64,000 bases of DNA from Rikenellaceae bacterium. Its GTDB lineage: Bacteria; Bacteroidota; Bacteroidia; Bacteroidales; Rikenellaceae. The notes below the pieces were generated by a model. The model saw only the letters and a program-made list of their open reading frames with translations, was not told the origin of the DNA and searched no databases. The position numbers were made by a program, and so were the translations under genes. The DNA is taken from positions 104,691 through 168,690 of the forward strand of contig SUZX01000006.1 in the NCBI GenBank assembly GCA_015059735.1, written 5' to 3'. Positions 27,714 to 38,551 of this stretch are shown in pieces; position 1 is the first letter of the stretch, and each line of letters starts with the position of its first letter.

Positions 27714-27771
27714 GGCAATTATATGCGATTTTACACGACGTGCGAAATCCCGATTTCCACCGCAGGCTTCG
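27714..27771 (-). repeat. Right-end fragment of the interspersed repeat family
   Basis: ggcaattatatgcgattttacacgacgtgcgaaatcccgatttccaccgcagg matches the 50838 copy (ggcaattatatactattttgcaccgtgtgtaaaataccccgctttccaccg). Confidence 0.7.
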
Positions 27772-27854
27772 AATAGATGCCGTATGGTACGAACAACACC
27801 TCTGCACAAGAGCATGTCCTTGTGCATCAGCCGATCGCTATCTAATCAAAGGCT

Positions 27855-28172
27855 CTACGCCTCACCCATCTTCGGGCCAGCCTCGGGGGTCGGTTGCGGA
27901 GAGGGAATCTCGATCTTTCCCATCGTCGATTCGTAGCGCACGATGTTGTCTTGCAACGATCTCAACAGCCGTTTGGCATGTTCGGGGGTGAGAATGATGC
28001 GGCTTTTGACATGTGCCTTATCGACTCCGGGTAGTACGGTCGCAAAATCGACGATAAATTCCGACGAGGAGTGTGATATGATCGCTAAATTCGAGTAATG
28101 GCCTTGTGCCACCTCTTCGCTGAGGGAGACATCGAGGCCGAATTGTTTCATTTCTGTCATAGTGATTGACAT
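27855..28172 (-). CDS. DUF3467-family protein
   Basis: QGHYSNLAIISHSSSEFIVDFATVLPGVDKAHVKSRIILTPEHAKRLLRSLQDNIVRYE. Confidence 0.82.
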   Translation of the reverse strand: MSITMTEMKQFGLDVSLSEEVAQGHYSNLAIISHSSSEFIVDFATVLPGVDKAHVKSRIILTPEHAKRLLRSLQDNIVRYESTMGKIEIPSPQPTPEAGPKMGEA

Positions 28173-28375
28173 TTTTCTGGAACAAAGATATTTATTCGCA
28201 ACGATTGTTCTGCGCGATGAGAATCAAAGTTTTCGATATTTTATCAACATCCGCGCCATTTTCGACATCGTGCGGGTTGCTTTTTTGTTGTATCGTTCGT
28301 AAATATCGAACCTTTTTTTGTAACTTTGTTCCCTAAAAAATGATTGAGATGCATAACAATTTTAATTTTTGCTAC

Positions 28376-30370
28376 ATGAAAAGATTTTTGTTGATTCTGA
28401 TTGCTATGCTGACGGTATTACCCATTGTGGCTGCCGAGAAAAGCTATACACTGACTTCGCCCGATGGTCGGGTCTCTGCAACGGTTAATGTGGGTGAGAA
28501 ACTCACATACTCTGTGGGATTCGATGGTAAATCCATTCTTGCCCCTTCTCAAATTGCATTGCACCTTCTCGATGGCGAAGTACTTGGCGAGGGCGATCGC
28601 CTTGCACAGAGAAAAACAGCTTCGATTGATAAAGTTGTGGTGCCACAGGTTTATTTCCGCACTCAGATTGCCGATCGCTATAATGAGTTGATCCTCTCAT
28701 TCCGTGAGGGGTATGCTGTGGAGTTTCGCGCATATGACGAGGGTGTGGTCTATCGTTTTCGTACCGCGCGTAAGGAGGATTATACGGTGGTGAATGAGGT
28801 TGCAGAGTTCCGCTTTGCCGCGCCTGCAAAGGCGTGGATTGCCTATAATAACCTCTCAGCCGCAAAGAACGATCGATATATGACTTCGTTTGAGAACACC
28901 TATACCCGCTGTAATCTTTCGGAGGTAGATGCCAAGCAACTTGCTTTCTCGCCGGTGTTGGTTGAGTGTATGGGCGTGAAGGTCTGCATTGCAGAGTCGG
29001 ATGTAGAGGCCTACCCCGGAATGTTTCTCTGCAATCCCGACGGAGCAAATGCTTTGGTGGGTCACTTTGCTCCATTCCCTCGTCGTGTTGTAGAGGGTGG
29101 ACACAACAAATTACAAGGGATCGTTCGTGAGCGTGAATCTTATATTGCAAAATGCAAGGGCAAACGTACGATGCCTTGGCGTATTATATTGGTAACCGAT
29201 CAAGATCGACTATTAGCAGCGAACGATATGGTCTATCGCTTGGCTTCGCCTTCAAGGGTTGAGGATCCCTCATGGATTGTTCCCGGCAAAGTAGCTTGGG
29301 AGTGGTGGAACTATTGGGGAGTCAATGGGGTAGATTTCGTTACGGGTGTAAATAATCCGACATATAAAGCCTATATTGACTTCGCCTCGAAGAATAAGAT
29401 TAAGTACGTTATTCTTGATGAGGGTTGGGCTGTAAAGTATGCCAACGACTTAATGCAGGTTGTGCCCGAAATCGACCTTGCCGAGTTGGTGAAATATGCC
29501 AAAGAACGTGGCGTGGATTTGATTCTTTGGGCGGGATATAATGCCTTCAACCGCGATATCGAGGGGATCTGTGCACACTACTCAAAGATGGGTATCAAGG
29601 GTTTCAAGATCGACTTTATGGACCGTGATGATGCCGCAATGGTCGATTTTCACTACCGCGTGGCAGAGGCTGCCGCCCGACATAAAATGTTGGTTGATTT
29701 TCACGGAACATACAAACCTACGGGTTTGAATCGCACCTATCCCAACGTCATCAATTTCGAAGCAGTCTTCGGTTTGGAGCAGATGAAGTGGAGTAAGCCT
29801 TCGGTCAATCTCGTTGAGTATGATGTGACGATGCCCTTTATTCGTATGCTGGCAGGACCGATCGACTATACACAAGGTGCGATGCGCAATGCTTCGAAAC
29901 GTAATTATCGCCCCGTGTATCGTGAGCCGATGAGTCAGGGTACACGCTGCCACCAGTTGGCCGAGTATGTGGTGTTCTTCTCACCGCTCTCGATGCTTTG
30001 TGACTCTCCCTCGCAGTATGAACGCGAGCCACAATGTTTGAACTATATCTCCAAGATTCCGACAACTTGGGATGAGACGGTTGTACTCGATGGTAAGGTG
30101 GGCGAATATATCGTTACGGCTCGTCGTTCGGGTAATAAGTGGTATGTCGGTGCGCTGACTTCGTGGACTCCGCGCGAGATGACTATTGATTTGACTCCAA
30201 TTCTCGGGACTTCGGGCGAGTTTAAGGCGGAGGTATATAAAGATGGTGCCAATGCTGCTGAGAGAGCTTCGGATTATCGTTATGAGAACATTTCGATTCC
30301 TGCGGACCGTAAATTGTCGGTCAAGATGGCTCCGGGTGGAGGTTATGCAGCGATAGTTTCGCTACGATAA
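28376..30370 (+). CDS. Glycoside hydrolase family 97 (SusB-like alpha-glucosidase/galactosidase)
   Basis: PSWIVPGKVAWEWWNYWGVNG...YVILDEGWA...GVDLILWAGY...KGFKIDFMDRDD...VDFHGTYKPTGLNRTYPN. Start moved from 28340 to the ATG preceding the signal peptide MKRFLLILIAML. Confidence 0.9.
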   Translation: MKRFLLILIAMLTVLPIVAAEKSYTLTSPDGRVSATVNVGEKLTYSVGFDGKSILAPSQIALHLLDGEVLGEGDRLAQRKTASIDKVVVPQVYFRTQIADRYNELILSFREGYAVEFRAYDEGVVYRFRTARKEDYTVVNEVAEFRFAAPAKAWIAYNNLSAAKNDRYMTSFENTYTRCNLSEVDAKQLAFSPVLVECMGVKVCIAESDVEAYPGMFLCNPDGANALVGHFAPFPRRVVEGGHNKLQGIVRERESYIAKCKGKRTMPWRIILVTDQDRLLAANDMVYRLASPSRVEDPSWIVPGKVAWEWWNYWGVNGVDFVTGVNNPTYKAYIDFASKNKIKYVILDEGWAVKYANDLMQVVPEIDLAELVKYAKERGVDLILWAGYNAFNRDIEGICAHYSKMGIKGFKIDFMDRDDAAMVDFHYRVAEAAARHKMLVDFHGTYKPTGLNRTYPNVINFEAVFGLEQMKWSKPSVNLVEYDVTMPFIRMLAGPIDYTQGAMRNASKRNYRPVYREPMSQGTRCHQLAEYVVFFSPLSMLCDSPSQYEREPQCLNYISKIPTTWDETVVLDGKVGEYIVTARRSGNKWYVGALTSWTPREMTIDLTPILGTSGEFKAEVYKDGANAAERASDYRYENISIPADRKLSVKMAPGGGYAAIVSLR

Positions 30371-30407
30371 ATTAACAAGATTACAGATATAGAGCATCTA
30401 ACTTAAA

Positions 30408-31085
30408 ATGGGACTTGGATTCTTAGATGTGCTGTTTCGTGGCATCTGTGTAGGGGTTGCAGCGTCGATCACTGTCGGCCCTGTGGCGGTATTGTGTATC
30501 CAACGCACACTCTCGAAGAGTCGTCGTTCGGGAATTATTTCGGGATTAGGTGTGGCATGTGCCGATACCTTTATGGCGATGGCGGCACTCTTCTTCTACT
30601 CGATTCTTCAAGCGCAGATCGAGCAATACGATACCTTGTTGCGTGTGGTCGCCGGTATCTGCGTGGTGGTTTTCGGCGTTTATATCTTCTCACAGAACCC
30701 TGTGCCGCAGATTCGTCGCAACCGTGCCGGCAAAACATCGCTTTGGCAGGATTTTGCCTCGATGTTCGGGTTGACAATCGCCAATTTTATCATGGTAGTT
30801 CCCTATATCCTCACCTTTTTTGCCATCTTCGAGATTTCAGGTAGCGATATGACCACCAACGGCTTTGCCGGATTTTTGCAGGCCGTGTTGACCATCGCGG
30901 GATTCCTCGGCGGCTCGATGGTGTGGTGGACGTTGCTGGCGTGTGTGATCAACCTGTTCCGGCGCCGTTTCCGTCCGCGTCATATGCTTACCATAAACCA
31001 TGTTGCCGGCCTGATTATCGGAATTTTAGGAGTTTACACCATATTATCTACTTTCTTTGACATCTTCCCCAATGTCGGATACTAA
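30408..31085 (+). CDS. LysE-family amino-acid exporter
   Basis: GICVGVAASITVGPVAVLCIQRTLSKSRRSGIISGLGVACADTFMA and multi-TM profile. Confidence 0.8.
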   Translation: MGLGFLDVLFRGICVGVAASITVGPVAVLCIQRTLSKSRRSGIISGLGVACADTFMAMAALFFYSILQAQIEQYDTLLRVVAGICVVVFGVYIFSQNPVPQIRRNRAGKTSLWQDFASMFGLTIANFIMVVPYILTFFAIFEISGSDMTTNGFAGFLQAVLTIAGFLGGSMVWWTLLACVINLFRRRFRPRHMLTINHVAGLIIGILGVYTILSTFFDIFPNVGY

Positions 31086-31773
31086 ACATAAAATCATCAT
31101 TGCCGTCGATGGATTTTCGTCGTGTGGCAAAAGCACCTTTGCCAAAGCCATCGCCGCTCGGCTGGGCTACATTTTTATTGATACCGGAGCCATGTATCGC
31201 GCAGTGACACTCTATGCGCTGGAACACGGAGCTATCCGTTCGGGCATGGTCGATGAAGAGGCGGTGGTACGGTTGTTGGCGGAAATAACCATCACTTTTC
31301 GGTTTAACCCCGATCGCGGTGCCAGTGATATCTATGTCAATGGTAATTTGGTCGAGGGCAAGATCCGCACCATCGAGGTCAGCAACTGCGTGAGTCGGGT
31401 GAGTGCCATTCCGGACGTACGGAGCAAACTTGTTGCCATGCAACAGGAGATGGGTCGTCGCCGCGGTGTAGTGATGGATGGCCGCGATATCGGTACGGTG
31501 GTTTTCCCAGATGCCGAACTGAAACTCTTCATGACTGCCGATCCGGCTGTTCGGGCGCAACGCCGCTACGATGAATTGACAGCCAAAGGTGAGCAGGTTT
31601 CACTCGAAGAGATCGAACGCAATGTTCGTGAACGTGACAAGGCCGACATGAGCCGTACTATTTCGCCGCTTCGACAGGCCGACGATGCCATTGTTTTGGA
31701 TAACAGCCACATGACTGTGGCCGAACAAATGGCGTGGTTTATGGAGAAGTTCGAAGAGCGGTTGGCGCAATAA
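31072..31773 (+). CDS. cmk: Cytidylate kinase
   Basis: IIAVDGFSSCGKSTFAKAIAARLGYIFIDTGAMYRAVTLYAL...VMDGRDIGTVVFPDAELKLFMTAD; overlaps the upstream gene by 14 nt. Confidence 0.92.
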   Translation: MSDTKHKIIIAVDGFSSCGKSTFAKAIAARLGYIFIDTGAMYRAVTLYALEHGAIRSGMVDEEAVVRLLAEITITFRFNPDRGASDIYVNGNLVEGKIRTIEVSNCVSRVSAIPDVRSKLVAMQQEMGRRRGVVMDGRDIGTVVFPDAELKLFMTADPAVRAQRRYDELTAKGEQVSLEEIERNVRERDKADMSRTISPLRQADDAIVLDNSHMTVAEQMAWFMEKFEERLAQ

Positions 31774-31787
31774 TCGATGCTGAGGTT

Positions 31788-32672
31788 GTGAAGATCGAGA
31801 TCGACGATAAATCGGGTTTCTGCTTCGGGGTTGTCCGAGCGATTTCCGAGGCCGAGCAGGCCCTCGGTGCGGGGGGTACGGTCTATTCGTTGGGCGATAT
31901 TGTCCATAACCGTGTCGAGGTACAACGGCTCGAACAACTCGGACTTTGTACGGTGACCCATGCCGATATGCCGCGTCTGAGCGGATGCCGACTTTTTATT
32001 CGGGCACATGGCGAGCCGCCGACCACCTATGCCGAGGCTCGACGTTTGGGTATCGAGGTGATCGATGCCACCTGTCCTGTGGTGGCGCGGTTGCAACGTC
32101 GTGTGGTGCAAGCGCATGAGCAGATGTGCAGTATTGGCGGACAGGTTGTGATCCTTGGTAAACGGGGACATGCCGAGGTGGTGGGACTTACAGGGCAGGT
32201 TGCCGAGCTGACAATCGTGATCGAGGGTGCGCAAGATTTGGTGCAAATCGACTTCTCGCGTCCGATCTATTTCTTGTCGCAGACGACACAAAGCATTGCG
32301 CTATTCGAAAAGTTGGGAGAGGAGATGCGCCGACGTGCCGCAAATCCGGAGGCCGTATGGCTCGACGATACGATCTGCCGACAAGTGTCGGGGCGCGAAG
32401 AGCATCTGGCCGAGTTTGCCCGCCGTTACGATGTGATACTCTTTGTCTCGGGACGCAAATCCTCCAACGGGAAGGTGCTATTTGAGGTGTGTCGAAAAGA
32501 AAATCCCCGCAGTTATCAGGTAGAGGAGGCTTCCGAGGTGGATCTTGTGTGGCTTGAAGGAGCCGAAACATTGGGAATTTGCGGAGCAACATCGACCCCG
32601 AAATGGCTGATGCAAGAGGTAGCCGCAGCCGTTGGAGAAAGAGTTAACCGAAGTAAAACCGAAAACATATAA
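31788..32672 (+). CDS. ispH: 4-hydroxy-3-methylbut-2-enyl diphosphate reductase
   Basis: KSGFCFGVVRAISEAEQAL...YSLGDIVHNRVEV...IRAHGEPP...DATCPVV...TLGICGATSTPKWLMQEV. GTG start chosen. Confidence 0.92.
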   Translation: MKIEIDDKSGFCFGVVRAISEAEQALGAGGTVYSLGDIVHNRVEVQRLEQLGLCTVTHADMPRLSGCRLFIRAHGEPPTTYAEARRLGIEVIDATCPVVARLQRRVVQAHEQMCSIGGQVVILGKRGHAEVVGLTGQVAELTIVIEGAQDLVQIDFSRPIYFLSQTTQSIALFEKLGEEMRRRAANPEAVWLDDTICRQVSGREEHLAEFARRYDVILFVSGRKSSNGKVLFEVCRKENPRSYQVEEASEVDLVWLEGAETLGICGATSTPKWLMQEVAAAVGERVNRSKTENI

Positions 32673-32677
32673 TTACC

Positions 32678-33160
32678 ATGCGTTATCTGATACGTTCGAT
32701 AAAATATTTTGTTGCGCTGTGCGTTTTGATTGCGGGAATCATGGCGTTGAATCTCTCGACAGGCATTGCGTCGCTCTCTCTCGGCGAGACATTCTATGTG
32801 ATGTTTCACACCCCGCGCGGGATGTTGTTGCCGGTGGCAGTGATTTTGTTGTCGCTCTTTTATCCCAAATTCGGATTTATTCGACGTGAGGTTGAGGGAG
32901 ATATCGCAAAACATCGAGAGTTACTCCTCAATGCCATGCTCTCGGCCGGATATTCGCTCTGTGACGAATCCGATGGGATGTTGCGTTTTAGAGCCGATAA
33001 TTTTATGCGACGGGTAATTATGTTGTTCGACGATGAGATTACGGTTTGCCAAGTGGATGATCATATCGTACTTGATGGCAATCGGCGCGGGGTGGCACGT
33101 GTCGAGTATCGGTTGGACTCTTATATACGCATGAAGAAAAGATATGACGATCAAGAATAA
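32678..33160 (+). CDS. Small membrane protein, unknown function
   Basis: Two N-terminal TM helices; overlaps the next gene by 17 nt. Confidence 0.6.
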   Translation: MRYLIRSIKYFVALCVLIAGIMALNLSTGIASLSLGETFYVMFHTPRGMLLPVAVILLSLFYPKFGFIRREVEGDIAKHRELLLNAMLSAGYSLCDESDGMLRFRADNFMRRVIMLFDDEITVCQVDDHIVLDGNRRGVARVEYRLDSYIRMKKRYDDQE

Positions 33161-34823
33161 TAGGTTTCGTTACGCTCTTGCAGCAATGGCGGGTGCCGTT
33201 GCTGTGATGATTTTTGTATTTGCCAAACCCAACGATTTCGGATTGGGACGCAATATGGAGATCGTGATCAACATGATGCGCGAGTTGTCGCTCAGCTATG
33301 TCGATCCGATTGATTCCGACCGTTTGGCCGAACGCGCTGCCGATGGTATGGTCGATGACCTCGATCCCTATACCGAATATATCCCCGAGAAACGGATGTC
33401 GGAATTTGAGTTGCTGACAACAGGAAAATACGGAGGTATCGGTTCGTTAATCCGTCAAAAAGAGGATTATGTGCGCATCGCCCAACCCTATCAAAATTCG
33501 CCAGCTGACCGTGCCGGCCTGAAAATCGGCGACCAGATCATTGCCATCGACGGCAAAGACGCCAAAGGACTCACCACCGAACAGGTTTCATCGATGCTCA
33601 AAGGCGAGCCCGGGAGTAAGGTGCAGGTGACGGTCAAACACCTCGACGGTACGCAGCAGACTGCAACCATTCGTCGCGAACGGATTGCTATTCCGGGAGT
33701 CCCTTATGCCGGATGGGTTGCCAACGGAATCGGTTACATACGGCACAGCGATTTCACCGAAGGGTGCTATGAGGAGTTGCGCAATGCGATCGAGCGTTTG
33801 CGCGGTGAGCATGCGTTGCAGGGTTTGATTCTTGATTATCGCTCCAACGGAGGAGGAATTTTGCAGGAGGCCGTGAAGATCCTTTCACTCTTTGTGCCCA
33901 AAGCTACGGAGGTGGTAAGCACCAAAGGGCGTACGGAAGAGTCGCGCCAAAGTTTCAGTACGGATGCCGATCCTGCGTTTCCCGATCTGCCGTTGGTGGT
34001 TCTTATCAATGGTAATTCGGCTTCGGCCTCGGAGATCGTAGCTGGAGCATTGCAAGATCTCGATCGGGCGGTGTTGCTTGGGCAACGCAGTTTTGGTAAG
34101 GGGCTTGTACAATCGACGCGATCATTGGGTTATAACGCCATGTTGAAACTTACGACGGCAAAATATTATATACCCTCGGGACGCTGTATTCAGGCGGTGG
34201 ACTATTCACATTCACAAGAGGGTTCGGTGCGTTCGATTCCCGATTCGTTGATTTCGGAATTCAAAACGCGAGCCGGTCGCAAGGTTTATGATGGCGGTGG
34301 CATCATGCCCGACATCTGTACCGATCCGGAGTATATCAGCCGCTTTGCGGTAACACTCTATGCGTTGGGCTTTATCGAGGATTTCGGCGATGATTACATG
34401 CGTCGTCATCCGCAACAACAGATCAACTTGCGCACGTTCTCGATCACCGATGCCGATTATGCCGATTTCATGGCTTTCATGAAGGATAAGAAAGTTTCCT
34501 ATGAGTCGGATACGCGACGGGCATTGCGGTCGTTGAAGAAAGCTGCCAAAGATGACCGCTTCGGCGAATTGTCGAAACGTTTCGAAGCGTTGGAGGCCGA
34601 ACTCAAAGACGATACGCAGACCAATTTGGTAACTTACCGCAAGGAGGTCATGAAGACGATCAACGACGACATTGTTTTGCGTTATGGCTATTCGGCCGGT
34701 ATGATCGAGCACTCCTTGAAGGAGGATGCGGAGGTAGCCGAGGCCGTCAAGGTGCTGCGCGACACGACCGAATATCGGCGTATCATCACTCGACAGGATA
34801 CCCGCCGACCGAATAAAAAATAA
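33144..34823 (+). CDS. S41-family C-terminal processing peptidase (PDZ)
   Basis: GMVDDLDPYTEYIPE, GGIGSLIRQ, SPADRAGLKIGDQIIAIDGKD, LILDYRSNGGGILQEAVKI, NGNSASASEIVAGALQDLDRAVLLGQRSFGKGLVQ. Confidence 0.92.
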   Translation: MTIKNNRFRYALAAMAGAVAVMIFVFAKPNDFGLGRNMEIVINMMRELSLSYVDPIDSDRLAERAADGMVDDLDPYTEYIPEKRMSEFELLTTGKYGGIGSLIRQKEDYVRIAQPYQNSPADRAGLKIGDQIIAIDGKDAKGLTTEQVSSMLKGEPGSKVQVTVKHLDGTQQTATIRRERIAIPGVPYAGWVANGIGYIRHSDFTEGCYEELRNAIERLRGEHALQGLILDYRSNGGGILQEAVKILSLFVPKATEVVSTKGRTEESRQSFSTDADPAFPDLPLVVLINGNSASASEIVAGALQDLDRAVLLGQRSFGKGLVQSTRSLGYNAMLKLTTAKYYIPSGRCIQAVDYSHSQEGSVRSIPDSLISEFKTRAGRKVYDGGGIMPDICTDPEYISRFAVTLYALGFIEDFGDDYMRRHPQQQINLRTFSITDADYADFMAFMKDKKVSYESDTRRALRSLKKAAKDDRFGELSKRFEALEAELKDDTQTNLVTYRKEVMKTINDDIVLRYGYSAGMIEHSLKEDAEVAEAVKVLRDTTEYRRIITRQDTRRPNKK

Positions 34824-34835
34824 TCTGCCGAAAAC

Positions 34836-36020
34836 ATGAAGTTGCCGCAAGTATTGTTCTCTTTTCGTAATCGCGTGGTAGTCATTGTCGTGGGTGTCAC
34901 GTTAGGGGCGTTGTCGTTGATCTATACCAACGATATGGCGCGTCGTCTGAAAGAGAAAGAGCAACACGATGTGGCTTTGTGGGCTCATGCTATGGAACGG
35001 GTAAACCGTGATGTGCAGGACGGAAACGGTTTGGCACAAGATCCATTGGTGGAGGATTTGATCTCAAACAACAACAACATCCCGTTTATCATCACCAACC
35101 AAAATTTGGAGCTGATCAGTTCGCACTTGGTGCCCGATCGAATCATCCAGCACCCCGATCTGTTGCGGCGACAAATCGATGAGTTCACCGAAGAGAATAC
35201 CCCACGCATCATCCGTTTTTGGTGGAATCCCGAACATTATCATATCATTTTTTATGGACAATCGGGATTGTTGAAATCGCTCTACTATTTTCCGTATATC
35301 CAATTGTTGGTTATTACGGTGTTTATAGTGTTGGGATTCATAGCGTTTCGGTCGTCGAAACACGATGAACAAAACCGTGTGTGGATCGGGTTAGCCAAAG
35401 AGACTGCGCACCAACTTGGTACTCCGACCTCGTCGCTGTTGGGCTGGATCGAGTACCTGCGCTCGCAACCGGTCGATCAGAGTGCGGTGGAGGAGATGAA
35501 CAAAGACCTTACCCACCTGATGAAGATCGTCGATCGTTTCTCGAAGATCGGCTCCGAGACGCCACTTACACCGGCAAACATCAACGAGATTGTCGGTGGG
35601 TCGGTGATGTATTTTCGTAAGCGTATCCCGCGTAATGTGACCCTCGATTACAACGGGTTGGCCATTGCTCCGGTACAAGCCAATGTCAACGCTGCGCTTT
35701 TCGAATGGGTGGTAGAGAATCTGATGAAAAACTCGCTTGATGCACTTCAAGGACATGGCGCAATCTCGGTACATATCTCGTCGGACGACAAACAGGTGAT
35801 GATCGACGTGAAAGATACCGGCAAAGGAATTCCGAAGAACAATTGGAAGCGCATCTTCGAACCCGGGTTTACTACCAAAACCCGAGGTTGGGGACTTGGA
35901 TTGTCGCTCTCACGACGTATTATCGAGGAGTACCATCAGGGTCGTATCGCCGTTGTCGATTCGGAACTCGGCAAGGGAACAACCATTCGTATCACTTTGA
36001 AACGTTATTTTGCGGGATGA
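34836..36020 (+). CDS. Membrane sensor histidine kinase (no response regulator adjacent)
   Basis: H-box AKETAHQLGTPTSSLLGWIEYL; N-box VVENLMKNSLDAL; DTGKGIPKNNWKRIFEPGFTTKTRGWGLGLSLSRRII. Confidence 0.88.
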   Translation: MKLPQVLFSFRNRVVVIVVGVTLGALSLIYTNDMARRLKEKEQHDVALWAHAMERVNRDVQDGNGLAQDPLVEDLISNNNNIPFIITNQNLELISSHLVPDRIIQHPDLLRRQIDEFTEENTPRIIRFWWNPEHYHIIFYGQSGLLKSLYYFPYIQLLVITVFIVLGFIAFRSSKHDEQNRVWIGLAKETAHQLGTPTSSLLGWIEYLRSQPVDQSAVEEMNKDLTHLMKIVDRFSKIGSETPLTPANINEIVGGSVMYFRKRIPRNVTLDYNGLAIAPVQANVNAALFEWVVENLMKNSLDALQGHGAISVHISSDDKQVMIDVKDTGKGIPKNNWKRIFEPGFTTKTRGWGLGLSLSRRIIEEYHQGRIAVVDSELGKGTTIRITLKRYFAG

Positions 36021-36973
36021 GAGCCGTTGCAAAATATCCGATGACTTCTCTTCCTGAAAGTTCTTCTGCTCGTGAGATTGCTTTACAACAGCCTGATTAC
36101 TGGCGAGAAGAAATGCTGTGTATTGCTCCGGATGAGGGCGATTGTTTTTCGTCTTATCGAACGGTCGATTCGTTGGGGCTCTATCCCGAAGCAGTGGGAG
36201 CGGAGACCGGTCGGCCTACCGGTTTTTTGAACGTGTCGGCCGAGTCGTTTTTCGGTCCGCAGTCGTCGTTGGTTGTCGAGCCCATCCCGAGCCGACAGGA
36301 ACACATGTCGCTTACGGATAATGCGGTGTTTCAAGGTTTTGTTTTGTTGTTGGCTGTGGCTTATGGCATGATGCTCTACCATTGTTTGGGCGAGATTCGT
36401 ATGTTGTTGTCGCGAATCTCACGCGATACGGCCTCCGGAGAGCGATTTTACGATAACTCGGGCAACAACGGATTCTCTCGGTTTCTCAATACGGTGGCAG
36501 CCATCGGAGCCCTCTTTTTAGGGGTAATGGCAGTGAAGTATGCCGATTCGTTGTTGGCCGAGCACTATTTTATGCAACTCTCCTATGGCATGGAGTTGGG
36601 ACTCGGTTTGTTGATGACGCTTGTTTTTTTGATCATCTTTTTGGTGCAATGGGGGGTGTTGATCGGTATCGGAGCGTTGACACTTGCGCGTTCGTTCATT
36701 ACCCAATTGCAGCAGTTACGACGCACTTTTTTCGCATTGATGGTTGTTGTCGTCACTCCCATTCTGCTCCTTTTCGCACTCTGCCCGCGAGGAACGGGAG
36801 GGATGTGGTTTCTGCTGATCGTTATAGAGTTGGCTGCAACGGCGTTCTTATATTTCAAGGAGACACTTAATCTGTTTCTGTCGAAAAAAATTTCGATTTT
36901 GCATTGGTTTTTGTACCTTTGTGGCGTAGAAATATTTCCGATCTCTTTGGTGTGGTTGGCAATCACCCGATAA
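36017..36973 (+). CDS. DUF4271-like multi-TM protein
   Basis: Hydrophobic helices, position before hemD; start moved from 35843 to the ATG overlapping the kinase stop. Confidence 0.6.
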   Translation: MRAVAKYPMTSLPESSSAREIALQQPDYWREEMLCIAPDEGDCFSSYRTVDSLGLYPEAVGAETGRPTGFLNVSAESFFGPQSSLVVEPIPSRQEHMSLTDNAVFQGFVLLLAVAYGMMLYHCLGEIRMLLSRISRDTASGERFYDNSGNNGFSRFLNTVAAIGALFLGVMAVKYADSLLAEHYFMQLSYGMELGLGLLMTLVFLIIFLVQWGVLIGIGALTLARSFITQLQQLRRTFFALMVVVVTPILLLFALCPRGTGGMWFLLIVIELAATAFLYFKETLNLFLSKKISILHWFLYLCGVEIFPISLVWLAITR

Positions 36974-37006
36974 AGTAGAGATGATGTAAATTTAGTAATA
37001 TAAAAC

Positions 37007-37852
37007 GTGAAGAAAGTATTGGTGTCACAGCCGAAACCGGCTATTATTGAGAAATCTCCATTTTACGAGTTATCCAAAAAATACAGTATAGATGTTGCCT
37101 ACAAACCGTTTATTCGGGTGGTGGGTGTTTCGCTTAAAGAGTTCCGTGCTCAACGAGTCGAGATCCTTGATCATACTGCCGTGATTTTTACATCGCGTAC
37201 CACTGTGGATAGTTTTTTCCACATCTGCGAAGAGGCTCGCATCACTGTTCCGGAGACGATGAAATATATCTGCCAAACAGAGGCTGTGGCTCTTTATCTG
37301 CAAAAATATATTGTCTATCGAAAACGAAAAATATTCTTTGCCGATGGCTCGTTTACGTCGCTTATCGAGTTGATCATCAAGCATAAAGAGGAGAAGATGA
37401 TGTTGGCGTTGAGTGAGCCGCATAAACCCGAATTGCCCGAAACGCTTGCCAAATTGAAGTTGGCTGTCGATCCGGTAATCTTGGCGCGTACGGTGGCTGC
37501 CGATTTGGAAGAGATCAACCTCGGAGATTATGATCTGCTGGCTCTTTATTCGCCGTCGGACGTAAAAGCCTTGATCGAAAAGTTCGGAACGGAAAATCTT
37601 CCGGCCATTGCGGTTTTCGGCGAGGGGACGTTGCGTGCGGCTCTCGATGCGGGACTTACGGTAAAGGCAAATGCACCTACGCCGATCGCGCCATCGATGG
37701 CAAAGGCTATTGATATCTATATTACCAAATTGCGCAAGGGCGAAACCATTGAGCCGGTATTGTTGACGGTTGATACAGTTAAAGAGGAATTTATCCGTAA
37801 TCAGCAACACAAGCTCTCCAAGAAACCTCGCATTCGCAAAACGACAAAATAA
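37007..37852 (+). CDS. hemD: Uroporphyrinogen-III synthase
   Basis: VLVSQPKPAIIEKSPFYELSKKYSIDVAYKPFIRVVGVSLKEFRAQRVEILDHTAVIFTSRTTVDSFF; GTG start. Confidence 0.8.
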   Translation: MKKVLVSQPKPAIIEKSPFYELSKKYSIDVAYKPFIRVVGVSLKEFRAQRVEILDHTAVIFTSRTTVDSFFHICEEARITVPETMKYICQTEAVALYLQKYIVYRKRKIFFADGSFTSLIELIIKHKEEKMMLALSEPHKPELPETLAKLKLAVDPVILARTVAADLEEINLGDYDLLALYSPSDVKALIEKFGTENLPAIAVFGEGTLRAALDAGLTVKANAPTPIAPSMAKAIDIYITKLRKGETIEPVLLTVDTVKEEFIRNQQHKLSKKPRIRKTTK

Positions 37853-37942
37853 TCTCGGCCGGAACTGTTTTTTCGTTTGCGGATTAACAGATGTGCGGTT
37901 TCGAGAACCTTTTTGACATTAATAACCACAACCAACCTCACC

Positions 37943-38314
37943 ATGTCCGATTGTTCACTCTCTCGCACGGAACGTCTTCGATCGCTCGGAGCGGTGCGGC
38001 GTTTGTTTGAGAGTGGTGAGAGTGGGTTTATTTTCCCGTTCCGTTATGTGTGGTTTGCCGAACCGGACACTGAAACATCGGTAGAGGTGCTGTTCTCCGT
38101 GCCGAAGAAGTTTCACAAGCGGGCTAATCGACGCAATCTGTTGCGTCGCCGTACCAAAGAGGCTTATCGACTTCAAAAACAGATGTTGTGTGATAACGGG
38201 AATCCGGTGAATCTCGATTTGGCATTGATCTACTCCTCGAAAGAGGTATTGTCCTATAAAACCATCGCCCATGCAATTCGAAAAATTTTGGCAACGATTC
38301 ATGAGCGGCTGTAA
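37943..38314 (+). CDS. rnpA: Ribonuclease P protein component
   Basis: [22 protein letters not shown]...[29 protein letters not shown]. Confidence 0.9.
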   Translation: MSDCSLSRTERLRSLGAVRRLFESGESGFIFPFRYVWFAEPDTETSVEVLFSVPKKFHKRANRRNLLRRRTKEAYRLQKQMLCDNGNPVNLDLALIYSSKEVLSYKTIAHAIRKILATIHERL

Positions 38315-38531
38315 GCGGATTTGTGCTTTTCCGTTGCTTGTTTTGGTGCGATTCTATCAACTTTGCATTTCGCCATTTACCCCTCCGGCCTGCCGTTTTA
38401 CTCCGACCTGCTCACAATATGCGTTGGAGGCATTGCGCAAGTATGGACCGTTGAAAGGTACGTGGTTGACCGTAAAACGACTTTCGCGTTGTCATCCATG
38501 GGGAGGTAGCGGGTATGATCCCGTGCCCTAA
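38271..38531 (+). CDS. yidD: Membrane protein insertion efficiency factor YidD
   Basis: [63 protein letters not shown]. Confidence 0.93.
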   Translation: MQFEKFWQRFMSGCKRICAFPLLVLVRFYQLCISPFTPPACRFTPTCSQYALEALRKYGPLKGTWLTVKRLSRCHPWGGSGYDPVP

Positions 38532-38551
38532 TTTGGATTTCGTGCCGGCAT

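Noticed and set aside
27803-27826. Hairpin TGCACAAG-agcatgtc-CTTGTGCA downstream of the DUF3467-type gene
   Set aside because: Short stem with no T-run in either direction; probably a weak or chance hairpin, not called as a terminator.
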